Origin: JBLNCE01 sp050260415
Lineage (GTDB): Bacteria; Bacillota; UBA4882; JAAYXC01
Direction: 5' to 3'
Assembly: GCA_050260415.1 (NCBI GenBank)
Contig: JBLNCE010000051.1
Coordinates: 1-35,518 of the forward strand
Length of the DNA stretch: 35,518 bases
A model generated the notes under the pieces. It was not told where the DNA came from, did not search any database, and worked only from the letters and a program-made list of their open reading frames with translations. Each line of letters begins with the position of its first letter. The first letter of the stretch is position 1. Of the stretch, positions 7,930 through 16,851 are shown piece after piece. The position numbers were made by a program, and so were the translations under genes.

Positions 7930-8161
7930 CGTCTCTCCCCCCGCGCGCCGTTCGCCTCACAACCATCATATGGGTCAAAGGCACGGGCGGTACCCGCCGG
8001 GAGGCGGAGGGAGGAGCCGAAAGCCGCAAAGTCTAAGAGTCAAAAGCCACAAATGATAGAAAGCGGAAGAAGGGATGAGAAAGAAGCAATAGGCAAGAGG
8101 CGTAGTATAGAGCCGCGGACAGTGCAAAGGCTGGGCGGGCCAGCCTTTGCACTACGGAACG
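7930..8161. other. Gap with a perfect 14-base inverted repeat
   Basis: No gene is visible. AGTGCAAAGGCTGG (8121-8134) and CCAGCCTTTGCACT (8140-8153) form a perfect hairpin with a five-base loop, just beyond the stop of the oxidoreductase gene. It could end or protect that transcript, but it has no T-run on either strand. The rest (about 8000-8110) is purine-rich, with no coding pattern. Confidence 0.55.
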
Positions 8162-9259
8162 TTACTGTAGATGCCGCGGTATCTGTCTCTGTTGCCGGTT
8201 GTAATCAGGCACATAGGCGGGTCCGTCATCGACCCGCACGACCTCTTCGCCCCGGAGCGACTGCAGAATAGCGAAGACAGTCTTGGCGTCGCCCAGTTCC
8301 ATCTCGGGCGTGACGGCCAACGGCTCCTGGCCGGTGAAGGCCTGGTGGAAATTGACCAGTTCGTTGTAGTAACCTCTTCTCGGCGTGTAAGGGATTTGTT
8401 CCGCGCCGCCGTCGTTCAGGGCGACGTTGATGATGCCGCAGTCCCGCTCCTCCAGGTAGATCTCGCCCCGCGTGCCGAAGATGCGCAGGCCGACGAGCGG
8501 CCGCTGCGGTTCCCGTCCGGCGTCGTAGTAGGTGAACTGCCCGGTAACGCCGGACCAGAAGTCCAGGTTGACATTGAAGACGGCGCACGGCGAAAAGTCG
8601 TCGTCCTGGCGCCGGCCGACGGCGTGAACGTTCTTGACCGCGCCGAAGATGTGCCTTAGCCCGGCGAGTTGGTGGATGCCCCCGTCGAGCAGATCGCCGG
8701 CGGGATAGTCGGGATGCTGGCGCCACTCGGTACGGGCAAAAGTGTCCTTGCGCATGTCCGCGGGGAAATTCGAGACGTAGTTTTGGATGAAATACACGGT
8801 CTTGCCGATCTTCTCGGTGCGGACGAGGTCCCGCAGCTTATTGACCTCTTCGTTGTAACGGTAGTTCTCCGCGATCATGATCGGGATGCCGTATTGTTGG
8901 GGGAGTTCGGCCGCGGCGATCGACTGCTCCAGCGTGGGCGCGAGCGGTTTCTCGCAGATGATGGCCCTACCTTTGCCCGCCCAGGCTCTGGCCACGGCCT
9001 CGGTAACCTCGAAGTTCTCCTCGATCGGCACCATGATGTCCACCGCGTCGAGGTCGCCGCGCGCGGTCAACTGGTGATAATCGTCATAGACGGCGTCCCG
9101 GTCCAGCCCCAAGCGTTCGGCCCACGTACGGGCCTTCTCGGGTTCGCGGTCGCAGAGCGCCACGATCTCGAACCGATCGGCGAGCTCCTGGTAGGCCGGG
9201 TAGTGCAGACGTTCAAACGCGAGGCCGGTGCCGATGATGCCCATGCGGATCTTGCGCAT
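8162..9259 (-). CDS. Gfo/Idh/MocA-family NAD(P)-dependent oxidoreductase
   Basis: A sugar or inositol-type dehydrogenase of about 365 residues. The N-terminal Rossmann fold begins with MGIIGTGLAFERLHYPA (GxGxxxxxxH form) and CDREPEKA. The family's EKP signature appears as ICEKPLAPTLEQ near residue 103, and the catalytic-region histidine lies in LLDGGIHQLAGLRHIFG near 200 (the GGxxxDxxH site reads GGIHQ here). The C-terminal beta-sheet dimer domain follows (LRIFGTRGEIYLEE). The chosen ATG has GGGAGG seven bases upstream; an ATG two codons earlier is too close to it, and longer upstream extensions lack coding character. It lies downstream of a PfkB kinase but is separated from it by a terminator, so it probably has its own promoter. 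The substrate cannot be told from the sequence. Confidence 0.9.
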   Translation of the reverse strand: MRKIRMGIIGTGLAFERLHYPAYQELADRFEIVALCDREPEKARTWAERLGLDRDAVYDDYHQLTARGDLDAVDIMVPIEENFEVTEAVARAWAGKGRAIICEKPLAPTLEQSIAAAELPQQYGIPIMIAENYRYNEEVNKLRDLVRTEKIGKTVYFIQNYVSNFPADMRKDTFARTEWRQHPDYPAGDLLDGGIHQLAGLRHIFGAVKNVHAVGRRQDDDFSPCAVFNVNLDFWSGVTGQFTYYDAGREPQRPLVGLRIFGTRGEIYLEERDCGIINVALNDGGAEQIPYTPRRGYYNELVNFHQAFTGQEPLAVTPEMELGDAKTVFAILQSLRGEEVVRVDDGPAYVPDYNRQQRQIPRHLQ

Positions 9260-9358
9260 ACTCATTCCTCCCATAGTGTCTTCAGCTTCCAGTATGACGG
9301 GCGCGGGGGAAAAGTATGCGCGAAAAGGCCGCCCTTCGATCGAGGAGCGGCTTGATCG

Positions 9359-9388
9359 AAAAAGGAAAACGCCCCGAGGTCGGGGCGT
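9359..9388 (-). terminator. Intrinsic terminator after the PfkB gene
   Basis: On the minus strand, ACGCCCCGA and TCGGGGCGT (9369-9388) form a perfect 9-base inverted repeat, followed by TTTTCCTTTTT. It lies 17 bases past the PfkB stop codon and separates that transcript from the oxidoreductase gene. Confidence 0.75.
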
Positions 9389-9404
9389 GCGGGGCGGTTT
9401 TTCT

Positions 9405-10505
9405 TTATAGCCTCGTGCTCCCATTCTCCAGCGAGGCCTGCGAGGTCGCGGAGGCCTCCCGCCAGCCCGGCAGGATCTTGCCCGTGGAGAGGCCCTCGAT
9501 CTGCACGCGATCCAAGAGTTCCAGGACCCTCGCGTGGTCGCCCACGAGGCCCGCTTGCTGCTCCGCCGTGGACGCGCCGCAGGCGGCACCCCAACGCAGG
9601 GCGTCGGTGAACGGTTCCCCCTTGGTCAGGCCGTAGGCCAAGCCGGCAAAGAAGCTGTCCCCGGCGCCGAGCGCCCCGCGGGCTTCGACGCGCGGCGCGT
9701 GGACCACCCATTCGTCCGTGCCGTCCAGCGCGACGGCGCCGGCCGATCCCAGCGTGACGATGACCTTTTCCACGCCGTAGACATTGGCAATCGATCTGGC
9801 GATAATCGCCGCCTCCCCGGCCGTGGCCGGCACCGCCGTTTTCATCAGGCCCGCCGCCTCGTTGCCGTTGATCTTTACCAGGTGGGGGCGGGCTTTGACG
9901 CCGTGCTGGAGCGGCGCGCCGCTCGAGTCGAGCATGACGAGGGGCACCAATGCCCTTGCCGTCTCCACGCATCTGGCGTAGAAATCCGGCGGCGCCCCCT
10001 CGGGCAGGCTGCCCGCCAGCGCGAGGGCTTCGGCGCCGAGAAGGCTTCTCTGCAGCGTGTTCAGAAGATCCTCCAAGACCTGATCGTTGACGCGGAGACC
10101 TTGGCCGTTGATGCGATAATCGACGCCGGTGGTCTGACGCTGCCCGGGCCGCCCGGCCTCCGTGCCCTGCACTTCGGTGAGGATCAGGCAGATGCGGCCT
10201 TGCCCCTCGGTGTGCAGGATCCTCGTCTCAAGATTTTCCCGGCCGAGGTAATCCTCGATGCAGCGGGAGATGGAGTCGTTACCTAGGAGAATGACGGCCG
10301 TGCTCAAGCCCCCGAGCATCTCCAGCATCCTGGTGCAGGTGATGCCCTTGCCGCCGATCCGGTAACGGAACTCCACCCGGAGTACGTCCGGATTGGGAAA
10401 CGCCCCCTGCGGCACCTCGGAGATCACATCCAGGGTGGGGTTGGTGGTCAGGGTCACGACGCGGCCGATGCCGCCGTTCTTGAGGATCTCGTCTTGTGGG
10501 ATCAC
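9405..10505 (-). CDS. PfkB-family sugar kinase (1-phosphofructokinase-like)
   Basis: A ribokinase-superfamily kinase of about 366 residues, closest in pattern to the 1-phosphofructokinase/tagatose-6-phosphate kinase branch. The N-terminal VTLTTNPTLDVISEV segment and RIGGKGITCTRMLEMLGG (family form GGKGxN, here GKGIT) are followed by the PfkB C-terminal signature ARGALGAGDSFFAGLAYGL near residue 270, whose aspartate is the catalytic base. It phosphorylates a sugar phosphate using ATP in the cytoplasm. The GTG at 10505 is preferred because GAGGTG lies six bases upstream; a GTG three codons earlier overlaps that site. The replacement of the usual asparagine in GGKGxN by threonine and a C-terminal tail of about 60 residues after the motif suggest a variant substrate. 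It is adjacent to a Gfo/Idh/MocA dehydrogenase, consistent with sugar metabolism. Confidence 0.88.
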   Translation of the reverse strand: MIPQDEILKNGGIGRVVTLTTNPTLDVISEVPQGAFPNPDVLRVEFRYRIGGKGITCTRMLEMLGGLSTAVILLGNDSISRCIEDYLGRENLETRILHTEGQGRICLILTEVQGTEAGRPGQRQTTGVDYRINGQGLRVNDQVLEDLLNTLQRSLLGAEALALAGSLPEGAPPDFYARCVETARALVPLVMLDSSGAPLQHGVKARPHLVKINGNEAAGLMKTAVPATAGEAAIIARSIANVYGVEKVIVTLGSAGAVALDGTDEWVVHAPRVEARGALGAGDSFFAGLAYGLTKGEPFTDALRWGAACGASTAEQQAGLVGDHARVLELLDRVQIEGLSTGKILPGWREASATSQASLENGSTRL

Positions 10506-10892
10506 GGGGTGCACCTCGCTAAAAGCAATTGCTGTCGATCGGAGCGAAGCGAAAGAGCTGGAGATAACATTCGTAAGCGTTTGAACATGAAAAGTACGCC
10601 GTCCGGGGGTAAATATCCTGCCTGGACCGATAAAATTATTAGCAGGTCTCGATTTGGCGGGGCTTGCGGGTATGGTGCAATTATTACCATCAGCGTATGT
10701 GGTGGCGTGCGGGGTGGGGTTGGGATTTTGGCATGACCCCGGGGTTCGCAGAGGGAGGGGAATCGAAGGGGAGAGGGCCTCCGCCGAACGGCAAAAGCGT
10801 GGTGGGTTTGATGCGTTGGCAAGCCTCCTGCCTCATGCCTCTTATCTGTCCCGGGCATACTACCTCTCAGTACGCCACAGGAGGGGACGAGA
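10506..10892. other. Divergent promoter region between kinase and permease operons
   Basis: About 390 bases with no convincing gene; it should hold the promoters of the leftward kinase gene and the rightward operon. AT-richer patches lie at 10567-10650 and 10676-10693. CATACTA at 10856-10862, 31 bases before the first rightward gene, resembles the -10 element used by forespore sigma factors F and G, but no good -35 partner is visible at the right distance. No rho-independent terminator is seen. Confidence 0.4.
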
Positions 10893-11147
10893 TTGAACCG
10901 GTTTGCCAGAGGCATGTTGACCGGGGGTCTTTTGGGACTTGCCGCGGTGGGGACGATGATGATGATCGGCCGCCGCCAGCAGCGCCGGATGATGCGCATG
11001 GCCAACTCGCGCAGGCTGCGACACCGGGCGCGGCGCACCATCAACGCGGTCGGCAAAAACGCCATGCGTTTCGGGTCCGCCGTGAGGAGCGGCACGGCGG
11101 CCTTTGCCAGTCGGCTTGCGGAGAAGGATTCCTGGGGGCGCACCTGA
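10893..11147 (+). CDS. Small membrane protein, YtxH/DUF3918-like
   Basis: An 84-residue protein with one short hydrophobic helix (MLTGGLLGLAAVGTMMMIG, residues 8-26) followed by a strongly basic tail (RRQQRRMMRMANSRRLRHRARR) and a weakly amphipathic end. This build is common in small Firmicute membrane proteins that bind membranes or nucleic acid; the exact family is uncertain. The TTG start has AGGAGGGG six bases upstream, a very good site. It is the first gene of the long rightward run, and its stop is only two bases from the permease start, so the two are co-transcribed. Confidence 0.65.
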   Translation: MNRFARGMLTGGLLGLAAVGTMMMIGRRQQRRMMRMANSRRLRHRARRTINAVGKNAMRFGSAVRSGTAAFASRLAEKDSWGRT

Positions 11148-11149
11148 CG

Positions 11150-12259
11150 GTGCGCCTCCGTCTCGGAAAGACCGCTTGGCTTGCGGCGGCCGTCCTCGCT
11201 CTTGCCGTCTTCCTGTATCTGGTCCGTTCGGTCCTGGTCCCGTTCATTCTGGCCCTCATGCTCGCCTACCTGATCGAACCTGTCGTGGCCGGCCTGCAGC
11301 GTCGCGGCGCCCCCCGCTCCTTGGCCATCCTCACGATCTTCGGCGTGGCCGCGTTGCTCATGGCGGTCCTGGTGGCCATCGTCGTGCCCGTGCTGGCCGT
11401 AGAGCTCCAGGAGGCCTCCAAGGTCATCCCCGGCTACATCGCGCGCCTGCAAGACACCGGGATAAGGATGGCCCGCCTCTATCAACGCCTGCATCTACCC
11501 CTCAATATCCGCATGCTCGCGGACAGGCTGGCGACGCAGGTAACGGGCAGACTGGAGCGGATCATCGCCGGCACAATCGCCTTCTTTCTCAGCATCCTGC
11601 CGAACTCCGCCGTGCTTCTGATCGTGCCGGTGATAGCCTATTACATCTCCCGCGACTATCACCGGGCCACGCGGGCCGTCTATCAATGGCTGCAATCCCG
11701 GGCGCGTCGCGACATCCTGGAGAAGTTCCTGGCCGTGGACCGCGTGCTCAAGGCCTACTTTCGCGGCCAGGCGTTATTGATCCTGATCATGACCGGCATC
11801 CTGGTGGCCGGCCTCTCGATCCTGGGCCTCGATTTCGCGTTCCTGCTCGGAGTCTTGGCCGGCGTGCTCAATATCATCCCCTACTTCGGCCCGTTGCTCG
11901 GCGCCATCCCAGCCGTCTTGCTAGCCTTGACCAGGTCACCCTGGCAGGCGGTCTACGTTATCGTCCTTTTTGTCCTCGCGAACCAGCTCGAAGCGGCTCT
12001 TCTTACCCCGCGTATCCTGGGGGGACGGGTGGGACTGCATCCACTCCTGGTAATATTTGCCTTATTGGCGGGCGGGAAACTCTTCGGCTTCCTGGGTTTG
12101 ATCCTGGCCGTGCCTGTCGCGGCCGCGATAATGGTGGTGATCTCGGAGTACCTCCGCGAGATGGTGACGCCGGTGCCCGGTTTGACAAGCCTTGGGGCAT
12201 CCGTTATGATGGAGGCAGCTGAGGAAATGGAGCCCAGCAAGACGGACGACGGTGGGTGA
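11150..12259 (+). CDS. AI-2E family transporter (PerM-like permease)
   Basis: A polytopic membrane protein of about 369 residues. It has the family layout: two N-terminal membrane helices (TAWLAAAVLALAVFLYLV; VLVPFILALMLAYLIEPVV), a helix and a soluble amphipathic middle section, then a C-terminal block with the conserved GVLAGVLNIIPYFGPLLGAIPAVLLAL segment near residue 245 and the LEAALLTPRILGGRVGLHPLLVIFALLAGGKLFGFLGL signature spread over 285-325. Members are variously proposed as autoinducer-2 exporters or ion/proton antiporters; the substrate here is unknown. The GTG at 11150 has only a weak purine stretch upstream and is probably translated by coupling to the preceding small gene. The end overlaps the next gene by four bases (GTGA). 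In related Firmicutes this gene often lies near alaS, which is absent here. Confidence 0.88.
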   Translation: MRLRLGKTAWLAAAVLALAVFLYLVRSVLVPFILALMLAYLIEPVVAGLQRRGAPRSLAILTIFGVAALLMAVLVAIVVPVLAVELQEASKVIPGYIARLQDTGIRMARLYQRLHLPLNIRMLADRLATQVTGRLERIIAGTIAFFLSILPNSAVLLIVPVIAYYISRDYHRATRAVYQWLQSRARRDILEKFLAVDRVLKAYFRGQALLILIMTGILVAGLSILGLDFAFLLGVLAGVLNIIPYFGPLLGAIPAVLLALTRSPWQAVYVIVLFVLANQLEAALLTPRILGGRVGLHPLLVIFALLAGGKLFGFLGLILAVPVAAAIMVVISEYLREMVTPVPGLTSLGASVMMEAAEEMEPSKTDDGG

Positions 12260-14436
12260 TCGTTGCTTTGCGCAGATGGCCGGCGCTCTTCTTGACTGCC
12301 GTTATCCTTGCCGCCATGGGGCGGCCGGCCGTGGCCGCCAGCCGTCCCCGCCTGGTAATCTTAGCCATCAACCGTCTCACGCTCGATAATCTTATCCCCT
12401 GCTCCCTGCCAAACCTGGGCCGCCTGATCCGGGAGGGAGCCGTGGGCCTCATGACCACCCGTTCCGTCGGCGGGTTATCGCCCGAAAAGGTCTATCTCTC
12501 GATCGGCGCGGGTGAACCCCTGACGGCCGGCCCGGAAGCCGGTCTGGTTTTCGATCGCGACGAAACTTACCTGGGTTTGAGCGGGCGTGAGGCGTATCGG
12601 CTTCAGACCGGCCTCGATCCCGATCCGTTTCACCTGGTCCACCTGGGGCTGGCCGGCATAGCCCGGGCCAATCGGGACGCCGTGCTTACGGGCAGTTACG
12701 GCAGGCTTGGGGAAGCTCTGGTAGACCACGGTTGGCGGGTGGCGGCCCTGGGCAACGCCGATCGGAACGGGGCGCCAGGCCGCGAGGCGGTGGCGGTCAT
12801 CATGGACCACGCCGGGCGGGTCGCGCTAGGGCATGTCGGCGCCGACACCGTGCTCCAGGACGTGCGCGCTCCCGGCGGCGCGCGGACGAATTATGACGTC
12901 TTACGCCGCGACTACGATCGCCTCCGCAATCAGGCCGATCTGATCCTCATTACGCTTGGCGACGTCGAGCGGGTGCATGCCGCCGGCGCTTCCTTGGCGC
13001 CGGCCCAAGCCGCGGGGCATCTCGGCACGGCCCTGCGGAGGATTGACGCGTTTCTGGGTTACCTGCTCAGGATGGACCGGCGTCCGGCCCGCATCTTGCT
13101 GCTCGTCGCAAGCCCGCCATTGCCCCGCCTGTCGCTCGGCGAACGGCTCACCCCTTGCATCCTTTGGGGTGACGGCGTTTCAGCGGGCCTCGCTTATTCT
13201 GAATCCACTAGACAGGCGGGGGTGGTCACGCAGTTTGACGTCACGGCCACCATCGCGGCCCAGTTCGGGCTGGGGCCCGAGCGGATTACCGTGGGCCGGC
13301 CCATCGTATCCCGGCCGGGCGCGGCCGATTCCTTGCCGGAGCGGTATGCCGTCTTGGTACACAGCTTTCAGCAGCGCGAGCCCGTCCTGCAATTCTACGG
13401 GTATGCGATCTTTCTGGCCGCCGTCTTCACTTACTTTCTGGCCGCCCGGGGACCGGACGCTGGACGGGCGGCCGCATACGGCCGGTGTCTGGTGACGGGT
13501 CTGGCCATGGTGCCCGTCTTCTTGCTCTTTCTGGGGTTGATGCCCATGGTGCCGGTCTGGCTGACCCTGGCCGCGATCGTCCTCTTCGCCGGCCTGGCCG
13601 CTTTGGCGTGGCACAGGCTGCTGCCTCCCGGGCCGGTCCGTCCGGCGATGGCCGGTCTCCTGACCGCGGGTATCGTCCTGGCCGACGTGCTCTTTGGGTC
13701 GCCATTGCTGCGCCGGTCGCTGCTCGGGTATTCGCCGATCTTCGGGGCGCGTTTCTATGGCATGGGCAATGAATACCTGGGCGTGGTCCTGGGCGCGACG
13801 ATCCTCGCCGGCATGTCGCTGTCGCTGATGCGACCTCGCGGGGTCCGGGTTTACGTCGGAGGACTGTTTATCCTGGCGGCGTTGGTGATCGCTCTGCCGC
13901 GTTTAGGGGCCAATGTCGGGGGCGCCATCGCCGCGGTGCTGGGTTTCGGTTATACTTACTGCCTCATGAACGGCAAGCGTATTCACTGGCGGGAGGCCGC
14001 GGGGTTGTCAGCGGCCGTCTGCGCGTTGCTGCTCTTACTCGCCCTCTGCGATCTGTTCCTGGGGGCCAGGGGGCATTTCTCCCACCTCGGCCAGGCGGTA
14101 TTGCGCGCGCGCCATGAAGGCCTCCAGGCGGTGTGGTCCATTATCCACAGCAAGCTCGCCATGAACTTCCGTCTGCTTTCCTATACCTCTTGGGCGTGGG
14201 TGCTCGTGGGGCTCTTGGCCGCGGCTCCGATCGCGATCAGCTATCCGCCCCGCTGGTTGCGGCCGTTCTTGCCCCAGACGCCGCCCATGAAATGGGGCAT
14301 CAAAGGGATGCTCTTCACCGCCCTGATCGGGTTCTTGGCCAATGATTCCGGCATCGTCGTGGCGGCGACGATTCTGATCTACCTGGGCCTTGCCCTGGCC
14401 TATGTTCCGGAATGCGACGCGGGGAGGTCGGCGTAA
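12256..14436 (+). CDS. Large membrane protein with alkaline-phosphatase-like ectodomain
   Basis: A 726-residue protein without a specific name. A signal-like helix (WPALFLTAVILAAMGRPAVA) leads into an extracytoplasmic domain of about 340 residues with features of the alkaline phosphatase superfamily (LVILAINRLTLDNLIP, LPNLGRLIREGAVGLMTTRS, later DLILITLGDVERV and TQFDVTATIAAQFGL). The usual metal-binding DxD/H set is not clearly intact, so it may be inactive or altered. The C-terminal half (about 375-726) carries ten or so membrane helices with motifs GMGNEYLG and LGANVGGAIA that I recognise from uncharacterised Firmicute membrane proteins. The GTG start overlaps the permease stop by four bases. 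It probably acts in envelope biology. It is followed closely by the baseplate-J-like gene. Confidence 0.6.
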   Translation: MIVALRRWPALFLTAVILAAMGRPAVAASRPRLVILAINRLTLDNLIPCSLPNLGRLIREGAVGLMTTRSVGGLSPEKVYLSIGAGEPLTAGPEAGLVFDRDETYLGLSGREAYRLQTGLDPDPFHLVHLGLAGIARANRDAVLTGSYGRLGEALVDHGWRVAALGNADRNGAPGREAVAVIMDHAGRVALGHVGADTVLQDVRAPGGARTNYDVLRRDYDRLRNQADLILITLGDVERVHAAGASLAPAQAAGHLGTALRRIDAFLGYLLRMDRRPARILLLVASPPLPRLSLGERLTPCILWGDGVSAGLAYSESTRQAGVVTQFDVTATIAAQFGLGPERITVGRPIVSRPGAADSLPERYAVLVHSFQQREPVLQFYGYAIFLAAVFTYFLAARGPDAGRAAAYGRCLVTGLAMVPVFLLFLGLMPMVPVWLTLAAIVLFAGLAALAWHRLLPPGPVRPAMAGLLTAGIVLADVLFGSPLLRRSLLGYSPIFGARFYGMGNEYLGVVLGATILAGMSLSLMRPRGVRVYVGGLFILAALVIALPRLGANVGGAIAAVLGFGYTYCLMNGKRIHWREAAGLSAAVCALLLLLALCDLFLGARGHFSHLGQAVLRARHEGLQAVWSIIHSKLAMNFRLLSYTSWAWVLVGLLAAAPIAISYPPRWLRPFLPQTPPMKWGIKGMLFTALIGFLANDSGIVVAATILIYLGLALAYVPECDAGRSA

Positions 14437-14438
14437 AG

Positions 14439-15911
14439 ATGAGATTGATCCATGTGCCGCGTCTGATGTCCATGACGAGGCTGATCAAACTGATGGCGGC
14501 GGCCGGGCTTGAACAGATCGTGCTCAGGGTGCCTTGGGGGGCGCGGGCTTGCCGTGACGCGCTCGATCTTGACCTGCTCGCTCTCTACGCGCGCGAACAC
14601 CAGATCCGCCTGGTGCTGGTATCCCGCGACAGCCGGGTGCTGCGGCTGGCGGCCGCCGCCGGGATCGAGGCCTCCACGGAACTGCCGGTGGAGCTTATCA
14701 CCCTCGGCGCGGACGATCAGACCGCGGCCAGCAGTGAACGGCCCCCGGCGCCATTGGCGCATTTGCCGCTCTGGTCGCTGGTGGGCATCTTTCTCGCCGT
14801 CGTCGCCGGTTCGACCATCCTGCTCTGGCCGCGTTCCGTCGTCACGGTGGTCGCCGCCAGGCGACAACTGGAGGTTACGGCCAGGGCACTGGTGGCGCCG
14901 TCTTTCCGTGAAGGCCAGATCCCGGAGGGCCGTCTGCCCGCCCGCGTCCTGTCCAAGTCGGATCTTATCGTCGTGGAGGTACCGGCCAGCGGCAGCAAGA
15001 TGGTGGGCGTCACGCCGGCCGAGGGCAGCGTCACGCTGCTCAACGACGGCCCGGATCGCCTGGTGGTGCCGGCCGGTACGATCGTCCAGGGAACGACGGG
15101 CGCGCGTTACCGTCTCCCGGATTCGATCACCGTGCCTGCGGCCAAGAGCAGTTTCCTCCTGGGCGTCAAGGTCGGTACGACCAGCGGCCAGGCGGATGCC
15201 AGGGTGGTGGCGGAGGAGCCGGGCTCCGCGGGCAATCTGGCCCCCGGCAAAATAGCTTCCGTCATCGGCCCCCTGGGACGAATGGTCAAAGTGGTCAACA
15301 CCGGCGCGATCTCGGGCGGCACAGACAAGCGCATGACGGTTGTGAGCGAAGGGGATCTAGAACGGGCGCGGCTTGAAGCCCGGCGCCAGATGGAGCTCAA
15401 GGCCCCGGAAGAACTGCGTTCGCTGGCCGGCACGGAGCAGATCCTGTTGATGGAACTGATGGCCGTGGCCGAAGGCCACTGGCGCGAGACGCCCGGTGTC
15501 GGCACCGTCGCCGAGACCGTGCGCGTGGCCCTTCCTTATTCCGTCCGTTGTCTGGTACTGGCCCGTACCACGCTGGCCAAATTCCTCGAGGAACAGGCGC
15601 GCCGCCGGGTGCCGGCGTCATTCGAGGTCACGCGCGAACCGTTTACGGTCCAGGAACTCAGGGCCGTCCCGAAGCGTCCGGAAGAGGCGGAACTGGAGGT
15701 CACGGCGACCTATACGGCCACGGGCCGGCTCGAGCGGGGCAGGATCTTGGCCGCCTTGCGCGGACGGCCAGTGGAGGAAGCGCGCAAGGCAATCCTCGGT
15801 CTGCCCGAAGTGGGATCCGTGCAGATGAACCTGGCGCCGGGCGCCCGGTTTCCCCGCTATGCTTGGATGATCAAGGTGGTACTGTCGGGCAGTGATGAAC
15901 GCCAGCGGTAG
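14439..15911 (+). CDS. Membrane protein with baseplate-J-like domain
   Basis: About 490 residues. Residues 1-85 form a soluble alpha/beta domain (MRLIHVPRLMSM ... LRLVLVSRDSRVLRLAAAAGI) that predicts on the inner side. One membrane helix follows near residue 110 (LWSLVGIFLAVVAGSTILLW). The outer part carries two beta-rich regions, the second (FLLGVKVGTTSGQADARVVAEEPGSAGN, split near 250-275) matching the core of baseplate J/gp47-type domains, then a C-terminal region with a VEEARKAILGLPEVGSVQMNL ending. No other phage or tailocin genes are near, so it is a cellular envelope version of the domain. The ATG at 14439 follows GGGGAGG by eleven bases; an ATG at 14412 is in frame but inside the upstream gene. 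It overlaps the next gene by 20 bases. Confidence 0.6.
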   Translation: MRLIHVPRLMSMTRLIKLMAAAGLEQIVLRVPWGARACRDALDLDLLALYAREHQIRLVLVSRDSRVLRLAAAAGIEASTELPVELITLGADDQTAASSERPPAPLAHLPLWSLVGIFLAVVAGSTILLWPRSVVTVVAARRQLEVTARALVAPSFREGQIPEGRLPARVLSKSDLIVVEVPASGSKMVGVTPAEGSVTLLNDGPDRLVVPAGTIVQGTTGARYRLPDSITVPAAKSSFLLGVKVGTTSGQADARVVAEEPGSAGNLAPGKIASVIGPLGRMVKVVNTGAISGGTDKRMTVVSEGDLERARLEARRQMELKAPEELRSLAGTEQILLMELMAVAEGHWRETPGVGTVAETVRVALPYSVRCLVLARTTLAKFLEEQARRRVPASFEVTREPFTVQELRAVPKRPEEAELEVTATYTATGRLERGRILAALRGRPVEEARKAILGLPEVGSVQMNLAPGARFPRYAWMIKVVLSGSDERQR

Positions 15912-16851
15912 GTGGATGGCGCTGGGCCGGACCGGAATCCGGGTGGCGCCGCTCTGTTTTGGGACCATTCCGCTCGGACGGTCGCGGGGTATGCCGCCGG
16001 AACGAGCCGCTTCCTTGCTGCGGCGCGCCTACGATCTGGGGGTCAACTTCGTCGATACGGCGGAGATCTACGACAATTACGAGCCTATCCGCCTTTCGCT
16101 CCGTGGCGTGTCCCAGCCGGTCGTCGTGGCGACGAAGTCTTACGCGTCCGACGCGGCCGGCATGCGCGCCAGCCTGGAAAGGGCGCGGCGGGGGCTTGAC
16201 CGGGATCGGATCGATCTCTTCCTCCTGCACGAGATAGAATCAGCCGCTACACTGCGCGGACACCGGGGAGCGCTTGATTACTTGGTGGAGGCACGCGCCC
16301 GTGGTCTCGTCGGCGCGGTCGGGATCTCCACCCACGCCGTGGCGGGCGTCAGGGCGGGCTACGCCGAACCGGAGGTGGACGTAATCCACCCCCTCATCAA
16401 CCAGCGTGGCCTTGGGATCCGCGACGGCGGGGCGGAAGAGATGTCGGAGGCGATCGCGATCGCCGCCAGCATGGGCCGGGGCATCTATGCCATGAAGATT
16501 CTGGCCGGAGGACACCTCGGGTCGCAAGCGGCGGAGGCCTTTGCTTACGTCAGGAATCTGCCCGGCATCGCGGCGCTGGCCGTCGGGATCCAGAATGAAG
16601 AGGAACTCCTGGTCGATCTGGCATATTGCCTGGGCGAGGATCCGCCCGCGGCGGCGCTGGCGAAGGTCGGCGGCCGCCCGCGGCGGCTCTTCGTCGAGTC
16701 GTGGTGTTCCGGGTGCGGTGTCTGCGTCGCGCGTTGTCCCTTCGGCGCGCTTGCCCTGGAGAATGGACGGCTGGCCGTTCGCGAGGGCAGATGCGTTCGG
16801 TGCGGCTATTGCGCGGCGGCATGCGCAAATATGTGTCTGAAGGTCGTTTGA
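15892..16851 (+). CDS. Aldo/keto reductase fused to a 2[4Fe-4S] ferredoxin domain
   Basis: A 319-residue oxidoreductase. The N-terminal 270 residues form an AKR barrel: GRTGIRVAPLCFGT, NFVDTAEIYDNYE with the catalytic Asp and Tyr, TKSY in the catalytic Lys position, and DLFLLHEIES with the active-site His. The C-terminus has two complete cluster motifs, CSGCGVCVARCPFG and CVRCGYCAAACANMC, so it should pass electrons to or from a low-potential carrier. This AKR-ferredoxin fusion is common in anaerobes and archaea, but its substrate is generally unknown. GTG at 15892 and ATG at 15895 are both possible starts, neither with a good ribosome site; coupling to the overlapping upstream gene is likely. 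Its stop codon directly abuts the RuvX ATG. Confidence 0.9.
   Translation: MMNASGRWMALGRTGIRVAPLCFGTIPLGRSRGMPPERAASLLRRAYDLGVNFVDTAEIYDNYEPIRLSLRGVSQPVVVATKSYASDAAGMRASLERARRGLDRDRIDLFLLHEIESAATLRGHRGALDYLVEARARGLVGAVGISTHAVAGVRAGYAEPEVDVIHPLINQRGLGIRDGGAEEMSEAIAIAASMGRGIYAMKILAGGHLGSQAAEAFAYVRNLPGIAALAVGIQNEEELLVDLAYCLGEDPPAAALAKVGGRPRRLFVESWCSGCGVCVARCPFGALALENGRLAVREGRCVRCGYCAAACANMCLKVV

Noticed and set aside
9260..9589. N-terminal extension of the Gfo/Idh/MocA oxidoreductase
   Set aside because: The open frame runs through the PfkB terminator and is arginine- and proline-rich; the GGGAGG site and Rossmann start lie at 9259.
10664..11149. N-terminal extension of the AI-2E permease
   Set aside because: The frame is open but overlaps the small membrane protein gene, which has an excellent ribosome site; the extension has no protein-like pattern.
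14439..15911. Part of a prophage or contractile injection system
   Set aside because: The protein has a membrane helix and all neighbours are cellular genes; no tail, sheath, spike or capsid genes are present.
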